Assembly: GCF_001639065.2 (NCBI RefSeq)
Contig: NZ_LQXO02000013.1
Location: forward strand, 186,001 to 250,000
Origin: Vibrio barjaei
GTDB lineage: Bacteria; Pseudomonadota; Gammaproteobacteria; Enterobacterales; Vibrionaceae
Direction: 5' to 3'
Length of the DNA: 64,000 nucleotides
This document shows, in pieces, positions 17,382 to 27,648 of the stretch. Each line of letters starts with the position of its first letter. Position 1 is the stretch's first letter. A model generated the notes under the pieces. The model did not search any database and was not told the origin of the DNA. It was given only the letters and a program-made list of their open reading frames with translations. The position numbers and the translations under genes are program-made.

Positions 17382-18704
17382 CTATTTGGCGACGTTGCCT
17401 GCTACGTTGAGGGCGTCCCATGTTCTTGCGAATGGGGGGGCGTAGCAAAAATCTAAATATCCCAATTGTTGTGTCGTCATTTTAGCGGTGATGGCGACAG
17501 CTAGTGCATTGATGCGCCCAACTGCACCTTTCTTACCGATGATCTCACCGCCAAGTAGAATATTGGTCGTCGGCTCGTACACCAGTTTGATCTTTATGTC
17601 TTCTTGTCCTGGGTAATAGTCGGTCTGGTTTTTATCTTGGATGGTTGATGTCTTAACTTCTAATCCGTGCTCTTTCGCCATCATCTCGGAAACGCCAGTA
17701 CACGCCAGTTCGTAATCGAGAACCTTCAAGCAAGATGAACCTAAGAAGCCGTTTAAATAAGTGTCCTTACCTGCTAAATGATCTGCCATCATACGAGCTT
17801 GCTTGTTCGCTGTGGTGGCTAGTGGCACATACACTGACTGTCTCAGCGCCATATGGTGTGCAACAGCGCAGTCACCGACTGCATAGATGTGCTCATCGTT
17901 TGTTTTACCAAACTCGTCAACCAAGAGCGCACCATTCGCTGCTTTTGGTAGATTGAACGCTTCGGTGTTTGGTTTGAAACCGAGAGATAGAATAACAATG
18001 TCCGCTTCGATATCACCGTTGTCAGTTGCAACGATGTAACTACCATCTTGTGCATCGCGGATTGTATTGACGCTACAACCTGTTTTCAAGGTCGCGCCAG
18101 ATTCACGCACAGTCGCTTCCACAACATCAATCATCTCAGGGCTAAATTGACGACTCATGACAGTGTTTTCACGTTCAACGATAGTGACATCTTTGCCAAG
18201 CATATGTGCAGCATCGAATACTTCTAGGCCAATGAAGCCAGCACCAATAATACAAACTCGCTGTTTGCTGGTGTCTTTAAATGCTTCTTTTACGGCTAGG
18301 CCGTCTTCTTGACTCGTGAGGGTGTAGACATTCTCGCGGTTGTATTCACCAAATGGTGGGACGATTGGTCGAGCGCCGGAACAAATTATGAGCTTGTCAT
18401 AGCCAATAAGCGCATCTGTACCATCATGACGAACGCTGATTTGCTTTTCTGTGCAGCTTAATGAGATTACTTCGCTGTTAAGACGGACGTCTAAGCCCGA
18501 TGCGATGGCTTGCTCTGGTGTTCGTGAGATCATGCGCTCAGTGTCGTCAAAAAAGCCACCTGCGAAATAAGGAAGACCACAGCCACCGAAAGAGATGTAA
18601 TCACGTTTTTCAATAACAATGACATCGTCACTTGGTTGATTTCGCTTGTATTTTGCTGCAAAACTCATTCCAGCAGCGTTACCGCCAACCACTACAACTT
18701 TCAT
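17382..18704 (-). CDS. CoA-disulfide reductase-like FAD/NAD(P)H oxidoreductase
   Basis: A 440-residue flavoprotein of the single-cysteine branch (CoA-disulfide reductase, NADH oxidase/peroxidase, NADH persulfide reductase). The FAD motif VVVGGNAAGMSFA starts the chain, redox-active Cys42 is in SFGGCGLPYFAGG, the NAD(P) motif IIGAGFIGLE lies near 155, and the second FAD motif IYAVGDCA near 275. The C-terminal dimerisation domain ends FCYAPPFA. It lies with a cystine transporter and RidA gene and may reduce disulfides or persulfides arising from cystine use. No rhodanese domain is fused. A hairpin separates it from the transporter gene, so it may have its own promoter or be expressed by read-through. 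Confidence 0.88.
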   Translation of the reverse strand: MKVVVVGGNAAGMSFAAKYKRNQPSDDVIVIEKRDYISFGGCGLPYFAGGFFDDTERMISRTPEQAIASGLDVRLNSEVISLSCTEKQISVRHDGTDALIGYDKLIICSGARPIVPPFGEYNRENVYTLTSQEDGLAVKEAFKDTSKQRVCIIGAGFIGLEVFDAAHMLGKDVTIVERENTVMSRQFSPEMIDVVEATVRESGATLKTGCSVNTIRDAQDGSYIVATDNGDIEADIVILSLGFKPNTEAFNLPKAANGALLVDEFGKTNDEHIYAVGDCAVAHHMALRQSVYVPLATTANKQARMMADHLAGKDTYLNGFLGSSCLKVLDYELACTGVSEMMAKEHGLEVKTSTIQDKNQTDYYPGQEDIKIKLVYEPTTNILLGGEIIGKKGAVGRINALAVAITAKMTTQQLGYLDFCYAPPFARTWDALNVAGNVAK

Positions 18705-18728
18705 AACTATTACCTAAAATAAGACTGA

Positions 18729-18750
18729 AAAGAGCACCCAGAGGGTGCTC
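18729..18750 (-). terminator. Terminator between the cystine transporter and flavoprotein genes
   Basis: GAGCACCC and GGGTGCTC form an 8-bp stem with a three-base loop. On the minus strand it is followed by TTTTC, so it would end or attenuate the transporter message. Confidence 0.75.
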
Positions 18751-18769
18751 GTATTATTAATATAAGACG

Positions 18770-20182
18770 TTAAACAATCGCTTCGCTTTCTTTTGTTGGC
18801 GTTGCTGCGCCTTCTGCGTTGTATTGTTCTAAGTCGAGTGTGCCATTTTTCTTCGCAGTGACCACACCGGACAACATCGAACCAGAGATGTTCAGTGCAG
18901 TACGCGCCATGTCGATCAATGCTTCAATCGATACCAAGATAGCAACAACGGTGATGTCTAATCCCATGATAGTCAATACAGCAACCGCTGCAAAGGTTGC
19001 ACCGCCACCAACACCTGCGATACCGAAAGAGGCAATCGCAATCACCGCGACAAGTTGGATGATGAAGCTTAGGTCAACAGGCATCCCCATGACTTGTGCC
19101 GCCATAATCGCAAGCATTGCTGGGTAGATACCGGCACAACCGTTTTGACCAATACTGGTACCAAATGTCGCTGACATGTTAGCTGTTTCTTCATCAACAC
19201 CTAGGCGCTGTGTTTGAGTTTCCACGTTTAGAGGGATAGCCGCCATACTTGAACGCGAGCCGAAACCAAACACAAGAACTGGCCATGATTTCTTAGCAAA
19301 CTTCGTTGGAGATAAGCCAAACATTGACACCATGACAAAGTGGATAACAAACATCACAGCGATAGCAACATAGCTTGCTACTAAGAAGCGGCCCATTTCC
19401 GCTAGTGCGAATAGGTCGTTAGTCATCATGAACGTGGTCATCAGAGCAAATACACCGTATGGCGTTAGCTTCAAGATTTCACGAACCATGGACAGTACCA
19501 CTTCTTTCGCTGCATTGATGAAATCAACAAAGCTTTGTACTTTCTCAGGCTTACGCTTTTTAACTTGCAGAATGCTGTAGCCTAAGAACATACCAAACAG
19601 AACAGTTGACAGTGTTGATGTTCTTTGCGAGCCAGTTAGCATGTCGAAGATGTTTGCAGGGATGATAGACAGTACTAGGCCTGAAAGACCGCTGCTTGCC
19701 ATAGCATCTTGAGTTGCAATCAATCTGTCGCCACGAGCTTCGATAGCACTGTTAGTACCAATCGTGCTTACTAGAGCGTTTGCATCAATGCCAAAGATAT
19801 AGATACTTGCGATGCCGACGACTGCAGAAATTGCTACCGTGAAAATGAGGATACCAATAATTTTCGGCGCAATTTTAGACAGTGCACCACTGCCATCTAC
19901 GTTCATGATCGAAGAGATCATCGCGACGAAGACGAGTGGGATAACAATCATTTGTAGAAGTTTGATGTAGCCTTTACCGAAGATAGAAATGAATTCGGCA
20001 AAGCCTGTTGTTGCTTCGTTACCAAAACCTAAGACCAGTTGAATCGCGCCACCAAACAGTAGACCCGCGACTAACGCACTTAGCACTCGGAAGTTAAAGC
20101 TTTTCTTTTGCTTTTTAAAGTTTGCTAGGACCGCGTAAAATCCTAAAAACAAGACGCATAACGCTATAAATGTAAGACTCAT
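18770..20182 (-). CDS. TcyP-like L-cystine/cation symporter
   Basis: A 470-residue secondary transporter of the dicarboxylate/amino acid:cation symporter family, most like TcyP (YdjN) cystine importers. It has eight hydrophobic helices, the loop region SRSSMAAIPLN (serine-rich hairpin tip) and the Gly-rich GIAGVGGGATFAAVAVLTIMG region of the second hairpin. It should import cystine or a similar amino acid. It lies 25 bases downstream of the ridA-like gene and would be its operon partner. Confidence 0.87.
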   Translation of the reverse strand: MSLTFIALCVLFLGFYAVLANFKKQKKSFNFRVLSALVAGLLFGGAIQLVLGFGNEATTGFAEFISIFGKGYIKLLQMIVIPLVFVAMISSIMNVDGSGALSKIAPKIIGILIFTVAISAVVGIASIYIFGIDANALVSTIGTNSAIEARGDRLIATQDAMASSGLSGLVLSIIPANIFDMLTGSQRTSTLSTVLFGMFLGYSILQVKKRKPEKVQSFVDFINAAKEVVLSMVREILKLTPYGVFALMTTFMMTNDLFALAEMGRFLVASYVAIAVMFVIHFVMVSMFGLSPTKFAKKSWPVLVFGFGSRSSMAAIPLNVETQTQRLGVDEETANMSATFGTSIGQNGCAGIYPAMLAIMAAQVMGMPVDLSFIIQLVAVIAIASFGIAGVGGGATFAAVAVLTIMGLDITVVAILVSIEALIDMARTALNISGSMLSGVVTAKKNGTLDLEQYNAEGAATPTKESEAIV

Positions 20183-20207
20183 GAGATACTCCTATTGTTC
20201 CCCATGG

Positions 20208-20591
20208 TTATTTCTTATGAGCAATGGCTTCGATCTCAACCAAGGCATCTTTTGGTAATCTTGCTGCTTCAACACATGAGCGAGCTGGTGCATTTTCTGT
20301 CCCAAATACTTCTGTATACACTTCGTTGAATGCAGCGAAGTTTTCCATATCTGAGAGGAAGCACGTTGTTTTGATCACAGTGTCTAATCCTGCTCCACTC
20401 TCTTCTAAAACAGCTTTAAGGTTTTCTAGAGATTGCTTAGCTTGTTCTTTGATTCCACCTTCTACAAATTGCATTGTTTCTGGTACAAGGGGTAATTGAC
20501 CAGAGGTATAAACTACGTCGCCGTAAATGGTGCCTTGTGAATAAGGACCGATTGCTGCTGGTGCTTTTTCTGTGGCGATAATTTGTTTCAC
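20208..20591 (-). CDS. RidA-family enamine/imine deaminase
   Basis: A 127-residue RidA (YjgF/YER057c/UK114) protein. Family motifs include [11 protein letters not shown] at the start, YTSGQLPL, and the C-terminal [23 protein letters not shown] with the conserved catalytic Arg. RidA hydrolyses 2-aminoacrylate and related imines, harmful by-products of PLP-dependent cysteine and serine breakdown. Its place between a cystine importer and a YheO-type regulator suggests it protects against intermediates of cysteine catabolism. Confidence 0.95.
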   Translation of the reverse strand: MKQIIATEKAPAAIGPYSQGTIYGDVVYTSGQLPLVPETMQFVEGGIKEQAKQSLENLKAVLEESGAGLDTVIKTTCFLSDMENFAAFNEVYTEVFGTENAPARSCVEAARLPKDALVEIEAIAHKK

Positions 20592-20613
20592 TGTAAACTC
20601 CTAATTATTGATT

Positions 20614-21279
20614 TTATTCAGATTTAAATTCTCGGATGAACTTGTAAACCGCCTGTCGACTGATTCCAAGTTGCTCAGATACTTGTGTGGTCGTTTCCTT
20701 TAGTTCAAAGATGCCGTTGTCAAATAAACAGCGCGTAATGGCCTTGTTTCGACCTTTTGTGGTAATCGCGTTGTTTTGGTCAACTTCAGCGATGGCCGCG
20801 GTGAGCGCTTGAGCGATGACATCATTGGCATTATTACTAAAGTTCTCGTGGACTAATGTTTGTGATGTTGAGCATTGAGGCATCAGTGTTTTGATGATCT
20901 CAGGGAAAGGAAACGATAAATTCATGTTGATGCAAAGCATCCCAATGGCTTTGTTATTTGGGCCAGCCAAAACACAGGTTGTTGACTTTAATAACGAACC
21001 ATCTGCGGCGTTGGTGAAATAACTTTTGGGAGAGACTTCTCCTGTTTTTTCAAAAGCGCGCCACATTCGTAAACCTAAATCGGTAACCGGTGAGCCTATT
21101 TTTCGGCCTGTATGGTGACCATTGACGATTTTAACAACAGAGTTTTCTAAGCTTTCAAAAGAGTGAATTACGACTTCACAATGAGGACCAATTAGGTCAG
21201 CAATAGTGTCAGCAACTCTAAAATAATTGGCTAATGCAGCTCTATCTTCTTCGCTAAAAGGTACTTGTTTAACATTCAT
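20614..21279 (-). CDS. YheO-type PAS/HTH transcriptional regulator
   Basis: A 221-residue regulator with an N-terminal YheO-like PAS domain (about 10-125, including VVIHSFESLENSVVKIVNGHHTGR and the G.P.TDLG region) and a C-terminal HTH (TTTQVSEQLGISRQAVYKFIREF). Relatives in enterobacteria often sit beside cysteine or D-amino acid catabolic genes. It heads the apparent ridA-tcyP operon. The start codon is directly preceded by one arm of a 14-bp perfect inverted repeat and lacks a normal Shine-Dalgarno sequence, which suggests tight translational or transcriptional autoregulation. Confidence 0.88.
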   Translation of the reverse strand: MNVKQVPFSEEDRAALANYFRVADTIADLIGPHCEVVIHSFESLENSVVKIVNGHHTGRKIGSPVTDLGLRMWRAFEKTGEVSPKSYFTNAADGSLLKSTTCVLAGPNNKAIGMLCINMNLSFPFPEIIKTLMPQCSTSQTLVHENFSNNANDVIAQALTAAIAEVDQNNAITTKGRNKAITRCLFDNGIFELKETTTQVSEQLGISRQAVYKFIREFKSE

Positions 21280-21280
21280 A

Positions 21281-21369
21281 CTTAGGTTTACATTTTTTAA
21301 CTCTATGACTTGAATCTACTCCTTTTGGGTTAGTTGAGCAACCGTGAAGTAAACTAATGTAAACCTAAG
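21281..21369 (-). promoter_or_regulatory. Perfect 14-bp inverted repeat at the YheO-type regulator start
   Basis: CTTAGGTTTACATT (21281-21294) and AATGTAAACCTAAG (21356-21369) are exact inverse copies separated by 61 bases. One arm ends one base before the regulator's ATG. If both arms are in the message, they could pair and hide the start; as DNA they could be a two-site operator for a looping regulator. Confidence 0.65.
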
Positions 21370-21557
21370 AAAGTCGTGAATAAGTGTATATTTAACCGAT
21401 ATTTAACAAGGTGTTCGTTTGAAATATGAACACGATCACGATTGGTGAGGTCTTTGATTTTAAAATCTTAAACTAGCTCAAAGTTTACTATTTTAAATTT
21501 AATGAAATACTAAATGAAGGTTTATTGACTAGGCTCAATTTTGAATATCGAAATGTG

Positions 21558-21587
21558 CATCCTGCCCAAGTTAAAGTGGGCAGGATG
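21558..21587 (-). terminator. Hairpin after the PLP enzyme gene
   Basis: CATCCTGCCCA and TGGGCAGGATG form an 11-bp stem with an 8-base loop, starting 8 bases after the PLP gene stop (minus strand). The T-run after it is short, but the stem is GC-rich and the position fits termination. The rest of the 316-base gap (21280-21595) holds only the regulator's control region. Confidence 0.7.
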
Positions 21588-21595
21588 GCTATCAT

Positions 21596-23407
21596 TTACT
21601 GACTAAGCTGACTAAACCTCGGCAAACTCTTAGCAAACCTCTGGTGCACATCCATGTAGGTTTGCATGTAGATCTCATCGATACTGTCAGCGCAAGGGAA
21701 GCTGGATGAGAAGTCGACATGTTTACGATCGATGGACAATTTGGCTGCCTCGATAATATGAGCGACAAACATTCGAGGATCTTCCAAACCGATGGAGATC
21801 CGCATTGTGGTTGGCTTGATACCGGCTTCATTTAACGCTTCGTCGCTAAGCTCGGAGTGTGTCGTTAGGGCTGGGCAAAGCGCAACGGTGTTGGTTTGTC
21901 CCAGACTCACCTGCATACCGATAGCGGGCTCAAGCATGTCAAAGAACTGTTTGAACCCGTCACGGTTGATTGGTGCACGATTGCCATTGCCTTCCATATC
22001 GATGGTAAACAGAGCCGCAGGCAAGCCCAAGCGCATGTTGTTCTGACAGTGTTCGTAGTTATCACTGTCAGGTAGAGCCGGGCATGACACGTTGATGTCT
22101 GGGTGAGCATCGAAGATCTTCGCCAAGGTGAGAGTATTGATGGTTTTTTGCACCACACGCATTTCGTAAGTTTTCATACCATTGAGTACTTCAAATGCTT
22201 TGTCGGCGTCTAAGAATGCACCTTTAATGTAATACACATTCCAAAAGAGCGTTTCGTTCCACGGAATGATGACCTCATCGCCGTTAGGTTTGGTGAAGGT
22301 GACGTCTTCTCCTTTTGGTACAAACATAGTTTCGTTACGACCGATGACAACCCCAGCGGTTGTGGTGCCTGAACCTGCTAGTTCTTTGGTGTAGGAGTGA
22401 ATAACGAAATCAGGTCGTTCCATTACGTCATCGCGTTTTAGTACCGGATGCAGGAGCGGGGTACCAACTGTTGAGTCAACGATAATGTCCCAACCACGAA
22501 GGTGAGCCGCTTTACTGATGCTAGCAACATCTAAGACGTATCCATGTGGGTTACACGGTGACTCTAGATAGACATAGATTTTCTTGCCAGCGGCAAGGCG
22601 GTCGGCGTATTTATCGGCAACCTCATCAAGACGAGCCGCAAACTCATCTCCGGAGTAACCATCGACCCATTCAACCGCAACATTCAGGTTCGAAGGTTTT
22701 CCAAACCAATCTTCCAGCAGCTGATAAGAGCCACCGTAGATGTTGCGTGAGGCCAGCACAATATCTTCATGCCCAAGTAAGTGGCTCAGCAACCCATCGA
22801 TTGCCGCCATACCGGAGTTAAAGTTCCATGCAAGGTACTCATTGGCTCTTGAGCCTGCCTCTAGGTCAACCATGTGGTTAGCCAGTGAAATTGATGTAGG
22901 GTTGAGCAATCGAGAGTAAATATCGTGAAGTGGCTCTTTACCGTTGAATGCATCTTCAATCCATTCGGTACATGCAAACAAATACGTTGCGGTACGCGTA
23001 ATCACAGGACTGGCTGAGAAGATAGCGGCAACATTGTCGAAGATAGGGTAGGCGCCTTTAGAGGCAAAATGACCATTATTGGTGGCAATGGATTGGTAAG
23101 TGGTGCGCATTGGGTTTTGCAGATTGTCGAGGATCTTCGCGATCTGGAATGACAAAAATCGCTTGGCGTTAAACCAGGCGATTCTGTCACTCTTGTCGAG
23201 CTCTGAAAGTCCATCAACGGTCAATGCCCAAAGGTCATGTGTTTTTGTATTGGCTTTGTACAGTGTGGTCGCCAGTTCAACCAGCGTGGTGCCGTATTCA
23301 CTGTTTGGGTCGATGCCAAAGTGTTTTGCTTGTTCAATAGCAAGGGCTTCTGCTTGTTCGTGTTTGGTTGTTTTACGCAGCGGGCTAAGTTGAGTTGAGG
23401 TATTCAT
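21596..23407 (-). CDS. Large Cys/Met-metabolism-type PLP-dependent enzyme
   Basis: A 603-residue fold-type I PLP enzyme. The likely Schiff-base lysine is Lys341 in HSYTKELAGSGTTTAG, and the upstream aspartate is in GWDIIVDSTVGTPLL. Core motifs resemble the cystathionine gamma-synthase/methionine gamma-lyase family (YLESPCNPHGYVLDV), but at 603 residues it is about 200 longer than usual, mainly from an N-terminal extension of about 170 residues. The reaction is not certain: a lyase or sulfhydrylase on a sulfur amino acid is likely. A divergent Lrp-type gene 126 bases away is its probable regulator. Confidence 0.8.
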   Translation of the reverse strand: MNTSTQLSPLRKTTKHEQAEALAIEQAKHFGIDPNSEYGTTLVELATTLYKANTKTHDLWALTVDGLSELDKSDRIAWFNAKRFLSFQIAKILDNLQNPMRTTYQSIATNNGHFASKGAYPIFDNVAAIFSASPVITRTATYLFACTEWIEDAFNGKEPLHDIYSRLLNPTSISLANHMVDLEAGSRANEYLAWNFNSGMAAIDGLLSHLLGHEDIVLASRNIYGGSYQLLEDWFGKPSNLNVAVEWVDGYSGDEFAARLDEVADKYADRLAAGKKIYVYLESPCNPHGYVLDVASISKAAHLRGWDIIVDSTVGTPLLHPVLKRDDVMERPDFVIHSYTKELAGSGTTTAGVVIGRNETMFVPKGEDVTFTKPNGDEVIIPWNETLFWNVYYIKGAFLDADKAFEVLNGMKTYEMRVVQKTINTLTLAKIFDAHPDINVSCPALPDSDNYEHCQNNMRLGLPAALFTIDMEGNGNRAPINRDGFKQFFDMLEPAIGMQVSLGQTNTVALCPALTTHSELSDEALNEAGIKPTTMRISIGLEDPRMFVAHIIEAAKLSIDRKHVDFSSSFPCADSIDEIYMQTYMDVHQRFAKSLPRFSQLSQ

Positions 23408-23533
23408 AGTTCCATCCTTTATTGTACCTCTATTAATTTTAGTGTTATAAAAATGTTAAAGATTGCGATTTAAGAAGTAACTTACTCACTTTGAGCAATA
23501 AAATTGCGCTTTGTAATTAGAAATTGATGGAAA

Positions 23534-23995
23534 ATGCTAATGGATGAGATCGACAAAAGAATACTGGCTGAGTTGCAAAGTAACGCTCGGCTAACTAATC
23601 AAGAGCTGGCAGATCGGGTTGCTCTGTCGCCGTCTCCTTGTTTGCGCCGAGTTCGGTCCTTGGAGAAACAAGGAGTCATTCGGGGTTATCATGCCAGTGT
23701 TGACCAAGAAGCGTGCGGGTTGCCTATTAATGTCTTTGTATTGGTGAAACTCGAAAAGCCGACTGAAGAGAACATGCGAGACTTCGAACATCACATTGAA
23801 ATGATTGATGAAGTGTTGGAGTGTTTTTTGATGACGGGCAACCACGATTACTTATTGCATGTAGTCAGTGAGTCGCTTAAAAGTTACGAGCAGTTTATAC
23901 GCAGGCAATTAACTCGCCTGCCAAACATCGCCTCCATCGAGTCTAGCTTCGCCTTTGGTCAAGTAAAAGCAAAGACGAAGCTGCCAGTGAGATAA
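23534..23995 (+). CDS. Lrp/AsnC-family transcriptional regulator
   Basis: A 153-residue regulator: N-terminal HTH (about 5-60, with LTNQELADRVALSPSPCLRRVRSLE) and a C-terminal RAM effector domain (about 75-145). These proteins sense amino acids and often control a divergent neighbour; here that is the PLP enzyme gene at 21596-23407. An ATG six bases downstream of the first (23540) is an equally good start. It ends 10 bases from the convergent kinase gene. Confidence 0.92.
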   Translation: MLMDEIDKRILAELQSNARLTNQELADRVALSPSPCLRRVRSLEKQGVIRGYHASVDQEACGLPINVFVLVKLEKPTEENMRDFEHHIEMIDEVLECFLMTGNHDYLLHVVSESLKSYEQFIRRQLTRLPNIASIESSFAFGQVKAKTKLPVR

Positions 23996-24005
23996 GTAAG
24001 TCCCA

Positions 24006-27000
24006 TTATTGCTTAGATTTGATGAGCGCCAAAGCTCGATCAAAATCGAATTCTTGCAGAGCGCCATCAAGTTGCTTTAATTGATTTGGGGTAAGCCCTA
24101 GTAATTGGCTTTGCTCTATGTTCTGCACTATCTCAAGCGCATCGGTATCGTTCTGTTCAATGGCGAGCTGCAATTGTTTGTAGAGTGTTGAGTCAAAACT
24201 TTCTGTGTGCTCAGGGTTATCGTTATCCGCTATATGAGTGTGTAAAACGCCACTCTCTCTTATTGCCTCCGTGGTTTTATTCAGAGTATTGAGTAGCTTC
24301 TTCTGAAGGTGTGCATTGTTGATATCAGACTCTAATGTACTACAGAGTTCAAATAACTCATTCGAACCTATATTACCTGAGACGCCTTTTAAGCTATGGA
24401 TGAAGCGTTTCAGATCGGAGGATGTTGCATTAGCGAACTGTCCTTTTACTTGAGATAAATCAGAGTAGTGCTCATAAAAGCGTTGCAACAGTCGGCGATA
24501 GAGCTGGTGGTTGTTATTCGCACGAGCAAGACCTTGGGACAAGGTGATGGTGTTACTATCAGGCAGTTTCATTGGTTGAGTATTAGCATCAGAGCCGGAG
24601 CTGGAACTACTTGCTTCGGATCCAATTTCGCGTTGAGGCGAGGTGATCCATCGAGCAAGGGTGCTGAACATGATGCCTACATCGATTGGCTTAGCTATGA
24701 TGTCATTCATCCCTGATTGGTAGGCGCGCGCTCTATCTCGTTCCATCACATCGGCGGTCATGGCAATGATGGGGATGGCTTGGTCATCCAGTGTGTTTCT
24801 TATTATCTCTGTTGCGCTGTAGCCATCGAGCACAGGCATTTGGCAGTCCATAAGAATGCCATCGAAGGTCATTTGTTTATACAGGTCGATAGCAACTTGC
24901 CCATTTTGAGCTACGGTGACTTGGATGTTTTGGCTTTCCAAAAGTTCTACCGCTAATTCTTGGTTAATTTCGTTGTCTTCTACGAGTAATAAATGAGCTC
25001 CTGCCAAGTGTTGGACATTAGCCAAATGGGTTTGCTGCTCAAGCTCGTCACGGCTGGTACGGTGGTTTTCTATATCGTATAAGCCAACTATCGCATTGAA
25101 CAAGTGAGAGGCCGTTACTGGCTTATCGAGAATACTTGGTACGGTATGGCCACGCTCTTGTACTGAGTCAGCCAGAAGCTGGCGATCATAGGCTGTGAGC
25201 ATCAAGATTCTAGGATTGAGGGACTCAGATTGCTGGATAGCACGAATGAGTTCTACGCCATCTTTACCAGGCATCTGCCAATCCGTAATAACCACATCAA
25301 ATGCCGAACCTGATTGCGCTGCTTGATTGAGTGCTTCGATTGCGCTATCAACGCCATTAGCGGTTCGAACATTAAAGTCGAGTGATTGAAGAATATCTTC
25401 AACGATAAGGCGCGCACTGGCGTTGTCATCCACAATCAGGATGTTGAGGTGGTTCAAGGATGTTGGCACGACAATCGCTTTGGTTTCTAGTACTTGGCTG
25501 CGCTTCATGTTAATTGTGAACTCGAAGGTTGAGCCTTCGCCAAATTGACTCCTAACTTCAATGTCCCCGCCCATCAACAAACAAAGCTCCTTACTGATGG
25601 CTAAGCCTAATCCGGTTCCCCCATACTTGCGTGTGGTGGAACTATCGGCTTGGGTGAACTTATTAAACAGCTTCTGAGTTTGTTCTGGTGTCATTCCAAT
25701 GCCGGTGTCAGATACCGCAAATCTTAACGTGACATCGTCATTCTCTAAGTTGTCTGCAGTGATAGTAATTTTAACTTCGCCTTGTTCGGTAAACTTCACT
25801 GCATTATTAGCGAGATTGGTTAAGATTTGCCCCAGCCTTAAAGGGTCACCGTAGAGTGCTGTGGGTACGTCTTTGGAAGTATGAATAAGCAGCTCTAAAC
25901 CTTGCTCCGACGCCTTAAGTCCAACCAAATTAGAAATGTTGTCTAAGACATTTTCGAGTCTAAAATCCACATGTTCAATATCGAGTTTACCCGCTTCGAT
26001 TTTTGAGAAATCGAGAATGTCGTTGATAAGTCCGAGTAAGGTATCAGCCGACAGCTTTACCTTTTGAATATAGTTACGTTGTGCCTTAGTTAAATCTGTT
26101 TTCAAAGCGAGGTAACTCATGCCTATGATGGCGTTCATTGGGGTTCTGATTTCATGACTCATGTTCGCTAAAAAATCCGATTTAGCTTGGTTTGCATAGT
26201 CTGCTTCATCTCTGGCAATAGCGAGCTTATCAGCAGACTTTTCAAGCGCAGAGTGGGACTTATTAGCGAGCAAAACGATAAAAACTATGGTGCTCATGAA
26301 AATGATGCCACCGATGGCAAGATAGAAAGAGATTTGAGATGAGTTCTCTACAATGTTTTGCTGGTGTTCAAAATCAGGTTCAATGACTTTGAAGGCTTTA
26401 AGGTAGGCATTATCAAGCGCCAATGATTGTTGTGCGATAGCTTGTTTCTGCGTAAATAACTGCTCGAATAAAGCGAGATATTGCGTCAGCTGCCCCTTAA
26501 TTTTCTCAAGCGTTTGTTGTTGGGCTGCATCCGAAATTTGCGGTATCAAATCTGCCAATCGTTGTTGGCTCTCTTTGATAGTTCCTTCAATTTGCTTGGC
26601 GATATCTTGCTGTTCGTTGAGTGTTTGTACCAAGGAGAAGTCGCGTTCGTATTGAGTGGTATCGCTAAATAGGGAACGTAATGTCAGCAATTGAGCGGTA
26701 GTGGAGAGTTTGACGTTGGTTTGTTGTTGTATGTCGTTTAGTTCTTGTTGATAGGCGGCTAACTCTTTTTGTAAGCTCGTTCTTAGCACTACACTCGCTC
26801 GTGTAAACTCTTTCCCCGCCGAATTGATCTGGGCGGCGATGTGCTGCTGCATTGGTGCGGTAACTAGTTTGAGGTTTCTGAGTTGAATGACCGCAGTTAA
26901 ATACTGATTTCGAGCGTTATCAACCAGTGTCAGTTTGTCCTTAGCAGCCTGCGTAACCATCTTTGGTTGCAGAGCTCTAATTTGGTTACGCACTTCATTC

Positions 27001-27623
27001 AAGCCAAATTGCAGTTGTTTGTAATCTTCATTATTCGGTTCGAGGATAAAAGACTTTTCATGACTTCGAATTGTAGAAATACGACTTGCTAAATGATGGC
27101 TTTCAATAGCGATTTGAGCACTAGCATCAATGTGTTGACGCATGCTTTCGACTAACGCGACCTGTTTTTCTATCGAGACTTTAAGATCGACCTGCATCTC
27201 TTCTACATCATAAATAGACGTGTCCGAATTTGAGGTAAGAGCAACGCGGGTGGTTCTTTCTAGGTCGTTAAGTTCTACGTATTCGGTAAAAGTCGTCTTG
27301 TAATCTTGAAGTAGCGCCTTTACTTCTTGATTGACCTGCTCGGAAGGCTGGGAATCGGCAAGCAGGTAGGCCATATCAATATGTTCAAAGGTTTTTTCAG
27401 CCTGCGGATGGGTGGGCGATAGTGCGTAATTGCGCTCATGCAGCTTAATGCTATCTATGGCGGCACGAAGTTGAGCGCTTTGAGCGTAATTGTCGACAGT
27501 TTCAAAACGAAGATTGAGTTTTGACCAACCTATTGACCCGGCTATCACCAATAATGTCACTGCGATGAAAAAGCCAATAAGAATGCGTTTTGAGTCGAGA
27601 TTTTGTCCGATAGGAAAATTCAT
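24006..27623 (-). CDS. Hybrid sensor histidine kinase (HisKA-HATPase-REC-REC-Hpt)
   Basis: A 1205-residue membrane kinase. A first transmembrane helix (about 14-30) and a second (about 432-455) flank an all-helical, Gln-rich extracytoplasmic sensor region of about 400 residues that I cannot assign. Then come HisKA with phospho-His490 ([10 protein letters not shown]), HATPase with N-, G1- and G2-type boxes ([14 protein letters not shown]), receiver 1 with Asp781 (VITDWQMP), receiver 2 with Asp926 (LMDCQMP), and a C-terminal Hpt with His1076 ([11 protein letters not shown]). This is a complete His-Asp-His relay within one protein. The HD-GYP response regulator encoded 25 bases upstream on the same strand is its likely partner. 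Confidence 0.93.
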   Translation of the reverse strand: MNFPIGQNLDSKRILIGFFIAVTLLVIAGSIGWSKLNLRFETVDNYAQSAQLRAAIDSIKLHERNYALSPTHPQAEKTFEHIDMAYLLADSQPSEQVNQEVKALLQDYKTTFTEYVELNDLERTTRVALTSNSDTSIYDVEEMQVDLKVSIEKQVALVESMRQHIDASAQIAIESHHLASRISTIRSHEKSFILEPNNEDYKQLQFGLNEVRNQIRALQPKMVTQAAKDKLTLVDNARNQYLTAVIQLRNLKLVTAPMQQHIAAQINSAGKEFTRASVVLRTSLQKELAAYQQELNDIQQQTNVKLSTTAQLLTLRSLFSDTTQYERDFSLVQTLNEQQDIAKQIEGTIKESQQRLADLIPQISDAAQQQTLEKIKGQLTQYLALFEQLFTQKQAIAQQSLALDNAYLKAFKVIEPDFEHQQNIVENSSQISFYLAIGGIIFMSTIVFIVLLANKSHSALEKSADKLAIARDEADYANQAKSDFLANMSHEIRTPMNAIIGMSYLALKTDLTKAQRNYIQKVKLSADTLLGLINDILDFSKIEAGKLDIEHVDFRLENVLDNISNLVGLKASEQGLELLIHTSKDVPTALYGDPLRLGQILTNLANNAVKFTEQGEVKITITADNLENDDVTLRFAVSDTGIGMTPEQTQKLFNKFTQADSSTTRKYGGTGLGLAISKELCLLMGGDIEVRSQFGEGSTFEFTINMKRSQVLETKAIVVPTSLNHLNILIVDDNASARLIVEDILQSLDFNVRTANGVDSAIEALNQAAQSGSAFDVVITDWQMPGKDGVELIRAIQQSESLNPRILMLTAYDRQLLADSVQERGHTVPSILDKPVTASHLFNAIVGLYDIENHRTSRDELEQQTHLANVQHLAGAHLLLVEDNEINQELAVELLESQNIQVTVAQNGQVAIDLYKQMTFDGILMDCQMPVLDGYSATEIIRNTLDDQAIPIIAMTADVMERDRARAYQSGMNDIIAKPIDVGIMFSTLARWITSPQREIGSEASSSSSGSDANTQPMKLPDSNTITLSQGLARANNNHQLYRRLLQRFYEHYSDLSQVKGQFANATSSDLKRFIHSLKGVSGNIGSNELFELCSTLESDINNAHLQKKLLNTLNKTTEAIRESGVLHTHIADNDNPEHTESFDSTLYKQLQLAIEQNDTDALEIVQNIEQSQLLGLTPNQLKQLDGALQEFDFDRALALIKSKQ

Positions 27624-27648
27624 GGAAATCCTTTAAACCAATGTAGTT

